DNA from: Acidobacteriota bacterium
GTDB lineage: Bacteria > Acidobacteriota > Blastocatellia > Pyrinomonadales > Pyrinomonadaceae
DNA length: 12,765 bases
Assembly: GCA_016715115.1 (NCBI GenBank)
Contig: JADKBM010000008.1
Span: forward strand, 1 to 12,765
Direction: 5' to 3'
Position numbers and translations under genes: made by a program. Shown here piece after piece: positions 5,048 through 11,644 of the stretch (positions are counted from its first letter, which is position 1; every line of letters starts with the position of its first letter). Below the pieces are notes generated by a model that saw only the letters and a list, made by a program, of their open reading frames with translations, searched no databases and was not told where the DNA came from.

Positions 5048-6397
5048 TTACCAGCTGATAATGTATATCGCGCCCGCGCCGCCCGCGCCGCCCGCTCCGC
5101 CAAGACCGGGGTTCGTTCCCGCACCGCCGCCTCCGCCGCCGCCTCCGTGACTGCCACCCGCACCACCCGCACCGCCAGTTCCCGACGCCGCCCAAGTCGA
5201 ACCGCCGCCTCCTCCGCCGCCTCCGCCGATCGCGGAATTGCCGGGACTGCCGCCAGTTCCCGCCGTTGGCACACCGCCCGACGTTCCGACCGCCGCGCCG
5301 CCGCCTGCCGTATAGGTGTTCGACAATCCCCCTGCCGTTCCCGCAACGAGAGTAGGTGAGGTCGCGGTCTTGTGACCACCAGTCCCGCCGCCGCCACCAC
5401 CGCGCAAGGACGATCCGCCGACGCACGATGTCGGAGTCGCGGTCGAACCGCCCCCGCCACCGCCGCCGTATTCTCCGTTATGTGTCGTAATTACCGTAAC
5501 AGGGCCGGGAGTTCCAGAACCGCCCGTATACGCGATGCCACCCGCCGGAGCACCTGCCGCGCCTGCCGCAGTTCCCGATGCGGTCGCACCCGCCGAAGCA
5601 GTTCCGCCGCCTCCGCCTCCGCCCGTCGCCGCGCCGGAGATCGCACCGCCTCTACCGCCACCGCCACCTCCGGCAAGCAACCGAACGGTCGTGCCGAAAG
5701 TGGTGTTTGTTCCCGCGACTCCGTCATTGCCTGCCGCTCCCGCCGCTCCCGACGTTCCGCCTGTTCCGCCCTGACCGACCGTGTAACTCTCAACCGACAA
5801 AAGATCGCTCGCGGCGAACGTGCGCTCATTGTACGCACCACCGCCGCCTCCACCGCCGCCCTTGACAATCGTTGCGGTCGCCAGATTGCCGCCGCCCGCG
5901 CCACCGCCTCCCGCTCCCCACATTACGACCCGAACGGTTTTCGGCGTGAAGGAAGTCGGCTTGTTCCAATTGTAAGTTCCCTGCGTCGTCTGGCTCTGGA
6001 TATCGACCGGGCCGCCCGTGGCGATCTGCATCACGCCGCCGCTTGACATCCGTTGCCACCCGCCGCCTTCCACGAACTGCAATGCCTCTCCCGCGAGAAG
6101 TGTTCCTTTCCACAGAATACGTTCCGTTCCGTTCGCGTCGAACTTGACCGTGACGGTCGCTGAAACCGTGTCGTTGTTGTAAACGCTCACCAGATCGACC
6201 ACCCGTTGAGTCGAGCCGAGCGGTGCGGGCACGATGCTGACATCGGTCGTATTGTTCGTTGCGGTAACAGTGCGTCCCGGCGCGTAGGTCGTGGTCGTGA
6301 CATCGCGCCAGACCGCGAAGCAGTCGAGCTGATTCGTCGTGACGTTGCCGCCAAGAACCACTTGCAGATTGTCGGTTGTTTCCGAAAGTACGATCAT
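5048..6397 (-). CDS. Glycine-rich tail fibre / adhesin
   Basis: A 449-residue tail protein. Residues 1-125 form the N-terminal domain common in phage tail proteins (LQVVLGGNVTTNQLDCFAVW, TQRVVDLVSVYNNDT, ILWKGTLLAGEALQFVEG). Residues about 140-157 give the entry strand YNWNKPTSFTPKTVRVVMW. From about 160 to 438 the sequence is dominated by runs of Gly with Ala/Thr/Ser spacers, and the end is GAGAIYIISW. Glycine-rich tail domains can fold as polyglycine-II helical sandwiches, as in T-even gp38 adhesins, and bind host receptors. That role is inferred. ATG at 6397 is five bases after the preceding stop. The Gly codons produce long GC-rich shadow frames on both strands. Confidence 0.8.
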   Translation of the reverse strand: MIVLSETTDNLQVVLGGNVTTNQLDCFAVWRDVTTTTYAPGRTVTATNNTTDVSIVPAPLGSTQRVVDLVSVYNNDTVSATVTVKFDANGTERILWKGTLLAGEALQFVEGGGWQRMSSGGVMQIATGGPVDIQSQTTQGTYNWNKPTSFTPKTVRVVMWGAGGGGAGGGNLATATIVKGGGGGGGGAYNERTFAASDLLSVESYTVGQGGTGGTSGAAGAAGNDGVAGTNTTFGTTVRLLAGGGGGGRGGAISGAATGGGGGGGTASAGATASGTAAGAAGAPAGGIAYTGGSGTPGPVTVITTHNGEYGGGGGGGSTATPTSCVGGSSLRGGGGGGTGGHKTATSPTLVAGTAGGLSNTYTAGGGAAVGTSGGVPTAGTGGSPGNSAIGGGGGGGGGSTWAASGTGGAGGAGGSHGGGGGGGGAGTNPGLGGAGGAGGAGAIYIISW

Positions 6398-6401
6398 ATT
6401 T

Positions 6402-6638
6402 TTAACATCCCAAAGTTCTCGCCATAACTTGCGGTTGAGTCAGTCCGCCTACTCCGGCATCAAGAGACATCACAGTCCCGCCGCCCGATACGGTGATGTC
6501 GCCGTAGTCGCCATCTGACAGACCCGTTCCGGCAGGCGGCGTGAATGCCTCAAACGCCGTATCTAAGGCATTGCGCCGGATCGCCTGTCCAGCCGCGACG
6601 GTGATGTTGCTTGGGATTGCTCCGCTTCGTTCGCTCAT
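6402..6638 (-). CDS. Small tail-fibre-type protein
   Basis: A 78-residue protein, MSERSGAIPSNITVAAGQAI onward, with the phage-fibre motif LSDGDYGDITVSGGGTVMSLD. In other phages this motif (often GDKGDITVSG...W.ID) belongs to longer fibre proteins. Here the gene ends soon after, at QPQVMARTLGC, and the glycine-rich protein begins five bases later. It may be a short connector between the tip and the adhesin, or the detached N-terminus of a formerly fused fibre. The start ATG at 6638 follows the tip-protein stop by one base. The terminal cysteine is unusual but unexplained. Confidence 0.7.
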   Translation of the reverse strand: MSERSGAIPSNITVAAGQAIRRNALDTAFEAFTPPAGTGLSDGDYGDITVSGGGTVMSLDAGVGGLTQPQVMARTLGC

Positions 6639-6639
6639 T

Positions 6640-9276
6640 TTACAAGTTCAGATCGTCAATGATCGTCGCCACCACATCCGCCAACTCGTCAATCGTTGTC
6701 GCGTTTGCATCAAACGTCCGATCCGCCGTGTCGTTCGTGACCGTGTACGCCGAAATCGGATTGAATGTAAACGTGGTCGTTTGCCCGTTTTCCTCGGCTT
6801 GTCCGTTTGTCACCGCTTTGATCGTGACCGTTTCCCCGACATCGGAATTATCGAGCGGAAACCATCTGACCGCTTCGGTGAATACGGTCGCGTATTCGTC
6901 CGCCGCGTGACTGCCGATCTCGGCGGTCGTGCCAAACGTGCCACGGGTCAGATTTGAGATTCTCCACTTCGACCGATACGGCGAATTTTCCTCAAGCGTC
7001 TGCGCCGTCGCCGTGCGGAACTGCAACCACTCGTCGCCGACGCGGATCAGATTCAAGGTCGGATAACGTACCAGATCGGCAAGCAAGACCGATTCCAGCG
7101 TGATCGCGTCAAAGAACCAGATATCAAGCACGTTCGTCGTGTCCTCATCCTCGCTCAGGTGATTGCCGAGCGTATCTTCGCAAATGCCCATCAACGCCGG
7201 GGAATCCGCGACATACTGCAAAATATAATTGTCCGTGTCATATTCACGATAAACCGCGATGTTCTCAGCCGCGCCGCGACCGCGACCGCAAACGGCGAGA
7301 TAAACGCCGAGTTTTCCGCGATCCCTTGCGGTCAGCGGCGGCGAGATGATCGCAACCGGCACGGAGTTGCGCGGGAACTGAGTCGTGACGAGTTGCTGGC
7401 GACGAATGGGCGCAACCGATGTTACGTCATCTTGATAATAGGTCGGCGTAAATTCGGAAAGCGTGACGCCTTGAAAGCGAATTTTGCCCAAAGGCAACGT
7501 CATCTGCTTTTTCTCGATCCGCATTTTGACGTTCGTTCCGTTGATCGGCACGGTGATGACATCGCCGACCGAATAGATCGCCATTTCCGGCATCCCGAAA
7601 AACTCAATACTTTTATACTCCGAATGCGCCTTGAGAATAAGCCGCTCTGCCACGTTCCGCGCTTCGTCAGGACGCTCGACCAACGGGAACGTGTATTCGA
7701 CAGACTCGGTAGCGTCAAGCGAACCGAACAACGCTGACGCGACACTCTCATTTTTGTATTCAAGATCGGGATTCATCACCGACACGCGGATTTCACGCGG
7801 CAACTGCGATTCTTCCTTGACCATTATTTCCGCGTCAAAGTTCGGCATCTCATTGCCGTCATCGTGCGCCCGAAGCAGATCAGCGTCAATCGTCGCGCTC
7901 GATGTCAGCGTATCGAGAACCGTCACGATCTTGCCGTCACGTTCGGCGATTCTGAAAAAGAAGTATCGCTCAAGTGCTTCGATCAGTTGCCGCCGCGATC
8001 CCGCCGTGTGTTCGATGCAACCCACGAACGTCAGTCCGTTCGTCGCCGTCAAGGTCAGATCGCCGGACACAAGGCCGACATCCGTGAACAGATCGGTCAG
8101 CACCGCGTTCACGTTCGCATTGGCAAGATCCACCTCAAAGGTAAAGTTTTCGACGCGCGCCTGTTTCAACACGCGGTTTTCAAACATCACCCAAGCAAGC
8201 CCGCGATGACCCGAAGCGCGAAGAATGCCTTCGCCCGCGCCGTATTTCGCGTTCAGCCAAGTTATCTCCGCCGCGTCTTGATCTTGCGTCTGAGTGCCTT
8301 TGTAATATCGCGTTGCTCCGACCGGGATTGTCAGCGCGACCTTGCCCGTGCCGTCATCCGAGATCGCGGCATTGTAGTATGCTGACGGATCGTTTACATC
8401 GAGCGGATAGACGATGTTCGCGTTGACGTTCCCGGTCACGTTGAAGGTCGGCGTTTTGAACGTGTTCGGGTTTTCGAGAATGTCGATAAACCAATACTTT
8501 TCGATCACTATCAGATCGAGATCGGGCGCGGCGGCGATTGCGTTCTTGAATACGAGCGAATCGACAAACCCCGGCACCTGATGTGTGATTGCCGTCCAAC
8601 TGCCGTTCGTATCGAGAAAATCAAGCGTAAAGTCCGCCGTCGTGTCCGTGTCGATGGTCGCTTGCAGATCGGAATTGCATTTGTAAAAGAACTCGATCCG
8701 CGTATAGGCAAGCGCAATCTCGTTCGGATCGCTGATGTTCGGATACGGCGGATCGCCGATGGAACTGAAATCGAACGCGGCCTGACCGCCCGAACCCAGA
8801 CCCGTAGCGTAGTTCCCGCCGGACGCATTGACATCGACCGCTGATGACGCACCGCCGCTCAATGTTGCCGCTTCAGCCTCAAACGATCCGCCGAGAATGT
8901 CGCCGTTACCAAGAATTAGATCGGCATCCGCCCAAGTCCGCAAGAAGTTTGAGACTTGACCGCGACATATCAGAACGCCGATTGAACTGGTGTAAGTATG
9001 CGTCCGAGTCGCCGGTGCTTGCGGAACGCCTTTGCCGCCGCCCGATGGCGTATTCTGGATCGTATGAACCACGCCGTCTGAAAAGATGATATTGCCGCCG
9101 ACGCGCGCGCGACCCCAGACGCGGGGAATGAATGAACCATACTCCGAACCCGTGATCCGAATATCGTCCAGTTTGCCCTTGTCGGTCGGCGTTTGCTTGA
9201 TGCGCGGTTGCAGAAGGAACTGCAACGCCATCGACGCGCCGCCGATAATCAGCGGAAGTGCGACTGCCATTCCCAT
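6640..9276 (-). CDS. Tail tip / host-specificity protein (J / GTA gp15-like)
   Basis: An 878-residue central tip protein that closes the tail and contacts the host. The N-terminus has the hydrophobic MALPLIIGGASMALQF-like start and the family motif YGSFIPRVWGRARVGGNIIF (46-65). Residues about 380-610 resemble the Phage-tail_3 / lambda J hub region (GLTFVGCIEHTAGSRRQLIE, YSVGDVITVPINGTNVKMRI). Residues about 735-800 resemble the GTA gp15 C-terminal region (IRVGDEWLQF, WRISNLTRGTFGTT). The GTA TIM-barrel hydrolase domain is absent, which makes it shorter than the roughly 1,300-residue GTA protein. Residues about 131-262 look like an inserted carbohydrate-binding module. ATG at 9276 shares one base with the peptidase stop (TAATG). 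Confidence 0.85.
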   Translation of the reverse strand: MGMAVALPLIIGGASMALQFLLQPRIKQTPTDKGKLDDIRITGSEYGSFIPRVWGRARVGGNIIFSDGVVHTIQNTPSGGGKGVPQAPATRTHTYTSSIGVLICRGQVSNFLRTWADADLILGNGDILGGSFEAEAATLSGGASSAVDVNASGGNYATGLGSGGQAAFDFSSIGDPPYPNISDPNEIALAYTRIEFFYKCNSDLQATIDTDTTADFTLDFLDTNGSWTAITHQVPGFVDSLVFKNAIAAAPDLDLIVIEKYWFIDILENPNTFKTPTFNVTGNVNANIVYPLDVNDPSAYYNAAISDDGTGKVALTIPVGATRYYKGTQTQDQDAAEITWLNAKYGAGEGILRASGHRGLAWVMFENRVLKQARVENFTFEVDLANANVNAVLTDLFTDVGLVSGDLTLTATNGLTFVGCIEHTAGSRRQLIEALERYFFFRIAERDGKIVTVLDTLTSSATIDADLLRAHDDGNEMPNFDAEIMVKEESQLPREIRVSVMNPDLEYKNESVASALFGSLDATESVEYTFPLVERPDEARNVAERLILKAHSEYKSIEFFGMPEMAIYSVGDVITVPINGTNVKMRIEKKQMTLPLGKIRFQGVTLSEFTPTYYQDDVTSVAPIRRQQLVTTQFPRNSVPVAIISPPLTARDRGKLGVYLAVCGRGRGAAENIAVYREYDTDNYILQYVADSPALMGICEDTLGNHLSEDEDTTNVLDIWFFDAITLESVLLADLVRYPTLNLIRVGDEWLQFRTATAQTLEENSPYRSKWRISNLTRGTFGTTAEIGSHAADEYATVFTEAVRWFPLDNSDVGETVTIKAVTNGQAEENGQTTTFTFNPISAYTVTNDTADRTFDANATTIDELADVVATIIDDLNL

Positions 9277-9704
9277 TAGTCAAGCACCCCCCGAAGCCGG
9301 AACGCGGCAACAAACCACGAAGCGGGAAAATTAGTCTTATCCTCGACGCGAACGCCCGAAGCCGAAGCGTGGAGAACGCTTGCGCGACCATTGTAGTTTG
9401 CGGCAAAGCCAACGTGACGAGGTTTGATCCCGCCCATTCTCATAAGGTAAACATCGCCGTCGCGCACATCGCTCATTGCAATTTCGTCGGTTGTCGCGTT
9501 CAGCATCTGCCGGATCACTTCGGCGGACGGGACGCGCCGATACGCGGCAACGTCATCGACGTGCGGATACTCGACCCGCTTGCCGACCTCGACAAGCAGA
9601 CCGACGCAATCAAGGCCGGTCGCCGGATCGCGCCCTTGATGCAAGAATCTCACGCCGACAAGATCGAGCGCGGACTGGATAATTTGTGATCTCGTAAATC
9701 CCAT
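9276..9704 (-). CDS. Tail-associated NlpC/P60 cell-wall peptidase
   Basis: A 142-residue cysteine peptidase of the TIGR02219 phage type, comparable to GTA gp14. It probably cleaves peptidoglycan stem peptides so the tail can penetrate. The catalytic Cys is C33 in GLDCVGLL, the His is H97 in PRHVGF, and the third polar residue is probably H112 in VLHAS. Length and spacing are normal for the family, and no signal peptide is present, as expected for a tail-borne enzyme. The start ATG at 9704 directly follows the DUF2163 stop (TAA ATG). The gene keeps the conserved order DUF2460, DUF2163, peptidase, tip protein. Confidence 0.88.
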   Translation of the reverse strand: MGFTRSQIIQSALDLVGVRFLHQGRDPATGLDCVGLLVEVGKRVEYPHVDDVAAYRRVPSAEVIRQMLNATTDEIAMSDVRDGDVYLMRMGGIKPRHVGFAANYNGRASVLHASASGVRVEDKTNFPASWFVAAFRLRGVLD

Positions 9705-10997
9705 TTAGAATCCAGATGTGATGCGGTTCGCCGCTTCGATGCCGGGAACAAACGCTTCAGCGTCGAAGTTCACGGCGTTGTGATATGCGCGGCAATCCTC
9801 AAGGCGGCGTTTGCAACCCATCGTCAAATCAAACAACGTGTTTGTGTCAACCGCAAACGGGAACGGACGCTTCAATTCGATTCTGGCGTATGGATGCAAG
9901 CCGGTCGCTTCCGATGCCGTCGCGATCTCGCGGGTGATTCCGGCGTTCGGGCCATCAACCGCCGTAAGCGTTCCGTTCGGAAAATATGCCAGCCACGCGA
10001 CGAAATTCGGTGATGTCGGCACGACACCCGCAAAGGTCGAAGTGTCGAAAATCATCACTTGGTTTTCGGTATCCGAACCCGATGCCGATCCGATGCCGGT
10101 CACGGATGATTGCTTGATCTTGTAAACGACCGAACCTATGATGACCGCACCGCGATTGACCGTTATCGTACCAGCCGCCGCCGTCAACGTGATCCCCGTT
10201 CCGGCGACCGCGTTCGCGTATGTCGTGGCAAGTTTGAATGTGTCAGCCGTTGCGCGGATCACAAAATAACCCGTGTTGACTGTCAGTTCGGGATTGATCG
10301 CTCCAGCTGAAATCGTCAGATAAACCGTCTCGCCCGTGGTCATTCCGTGCGCCGTTTCCGTGATGACGGCTCCGGCAACGTCCGATGTCGCGTTGTACGT
10401 GAATGAACCCGTCAGAACCTTCTTGCATCGCGTGTTGCCGAACTCTTTGACGCGACACATTCGCTGAGTCGCAACAACGACATCATTGGAAAGTCGCCCG
10501 ATCAGTCCGCGCCCTTCTGCCGTAAAGTATGTGCCGTAGTCGCGGAACTCGCCGAGGTTGCCGCGAAAGTGGACAAGCTCGCCCAAGTCCGTGTTATTCC
10601 AACACGCGGAAAATACCTCGATCTCCGAGAACGACCATTGACCCGCGATGACATCAAGACGCTCAAAGATGCCTGTTTGGTAAACGCCCGTCAGTTCAAG
10701 GTTGGCAACATCGCCCAAACCCTGTTCAACGATTGTCGGTGTGATGCCTGGCGACGAATAGAACGTCACGCCAGGATGACCGGGCAACGTCATATTTCGC
10801 GTGTTCGATGTGAACCCGATGGCGGATACGCCAGTCCAGTCGGCCTTCGGCGTGAGTTTTACAAACAACGCCATTCGCGGATTCGTTGAACCCCATTGCG
10901 TCCAGAAGTCGGCGGCGACATTCGGTGCTTGTATATTTCTTGGAGTGTGCGCCATAACGGAAATCGTCAACAACAAAAACAGAATCAATTTACTCAT
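9705..10997 (-). CDS. DUF2163 tail hub protein (GTA gp13-like) with inserted beta domain
   Basis: A 430-residue protein of the TIGR02218/BR0599 family, a distal-tail or hub component. Family features are GFTSNTRNMTLPG (61-73), NLGEFRDYGTYFTAEGRGL (147-165), a Cys pair in MCRVKEFGNTRC (180-191) and the C-terminal GCKRRLEDCRAYHNAVNF (394-411), which ends near FVPGIEA. Between the Cys pair and the C-terminal half, residues about 197-283 form an extra domain (ETAHGMTTGETVYLTI ... TFKLATTYANAVAGT), a repeat-type beta fold seen in other phage structural proteins. ATG at 10997 overlaps the DUF2460 stop by eight bases and has GAGG 12 bases upstream. Residues 1-16 look like a signal peptide, which is odd for a tail protein; M15 is the alternative start. 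Confidence 0.82.
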   Translation of the reverse strand: MSKLILFLLLTISVMAHTPRNIQAPNVAADFWTQWGSTNPRMALFVKLTPKADWTGVSAIGFTSNTRNMTLPGHPGVTFYSSPGITPTIVEQGLGDVANLELTGVYQTGIFERLDVIAGQWSFSEIEVFSACWNNTDLGELVHFRGNLGEFRDYGTYFTAEGRGLIGRLSNDVVVATQRMCRVKEFGNTRCKKVLTGSFTYNATSDVAGAVITETAHGMTTGETVYLTISAGAINPELTVNTGYFVIRATADTFKLATTYANAVAGTGITLTAAAGTITVNRGAVIIGSVVYKIKQSSVTGIGSASGSDTENQVMIFDTSTFAGVVPTSPNFVAWLAYFPNGTLTAVDGPNAGITREIATASEATGLHPYARIELKRPFPFAVDTNTLFDLTMGCKRRLEDCRAYHNAVNFDAEAFVPGIEAANRITSGF

Positions 10998-11640
10998 TCG
11001 GGTAGCGAACCTCGACAAGTGGAATATCGGGAATCTGCACGTTCGATGCCGACGCGCCCGACGACAGCCAATAAGACAACATCTCAACCGGCAAAGTATC
11101 CGTGTCGAATCGCACAGGCACGTAAAACTCCGCGCACGATGCCTCAACCGCGTGACCGTTCGGCACAGGCGACGGTGATGTAATCGTTATCACGCCTGTT
11201 GATGCCGAATGCGACCGATCCGCCGCCGCGACTACCGAACCGTTCACCCAAACAAGAACGCCCGTTGAGTCCTCGGCAGACTTCGGCTTCGTGATCGTCC
11301 GCTGATACGACCCGAAAGATGTCGTGTACGTCTTGATAAGTTGAAACGTAGTCGCCACGCCGTCGCCTGTCGCAATCGTCTGCCGTGCAATCGCGAAATC
11401 GGAATAGTCCTTAATCAGAAACGACTGCTCACGACCCTTGACCGCGTGAAAGAACTCAACCAGCGTCTCGATGTCCGCATACGTCTTGATCGAGAACGCG
11501 GCGTTATATCGATATAGCGGATCTTGCCAGATGGCATTACGGACTTCCTGACCGTTCCGACCTCGCGTGATGTCGGTCAGATACGATGGCGCGGCTTGCC
11601 ATTGCGTCACCGCCAAAGGGAAATTGATAAAGGTTTGCAC
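10990..11640 (-). CDS. DUF2460 tail protein (GTA gp12-like, distal tail)
   Basis: A 216-residue protein of the TIGR02217/DUF2460 family, thought to be part of the distal-tail ring. The N-terminus FINFPLAVTQWQAAPSYLTD, then GRNGQEVRNAIWQDPLYRYN and LVEFFHAVKGREQSFLIKDY, are characteristic. So is the C-terminal segment FYVPVRFDTDTLPVEM. GTG at 11640 comes directly after an in-frame TGA and four bases after the tape-measure stop, so it is the only early start; its ribosome site is weak. Length matches the family (about 210 residues). Its 3' end overlaps the DUF2163 start by eight bases, which indicates coupling. Confidence 0.88.
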   Translation of the reverse strand: MQTFINFPLAVTQWQAAPSYLTDITRGRNGQEVRNAIWQDPLYRYNAAFSIKTYADIETLVEFFHAVKGREQSFLIKDYSDFAIARQTIATGDGVATTFQLIKTYTTSFGSYQRTITKPKSAEDSTGVLVWVNGSVVAAADRSHSASTGVITITSPSPVPNGHAVEASCAEFYVPVRFDTDTLPVEMLSYWLSSGASASNVQIPDIPLVEVRYPNE

Positions 11641-11644
11641 TCAT

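Noticed and set aside
5050..5920. Trinucleotide-rich tract resembling a repeat array or CRISPR
   Set aside because: No fixed-length direct repeats with unique spacers; the periodicity is codon-level glycine coding.
5372..6046. Long plus-strand open frame opposite the glycine-rich gene, with several others nearby
   Set aside because: Arg/Ser/Ala-rich low-complexity translation produced by complementary GGC/GCC codons; no ribosome site and no family features. These are shadows of the adhesin gene.
10998..11147. Fifty-residue upstream extension of the DUF2163 frame
   Set aside because: Arg/Cys-rich sequence lying inside the DUF2460 gene; it starts within that gene and has no ribosome site.
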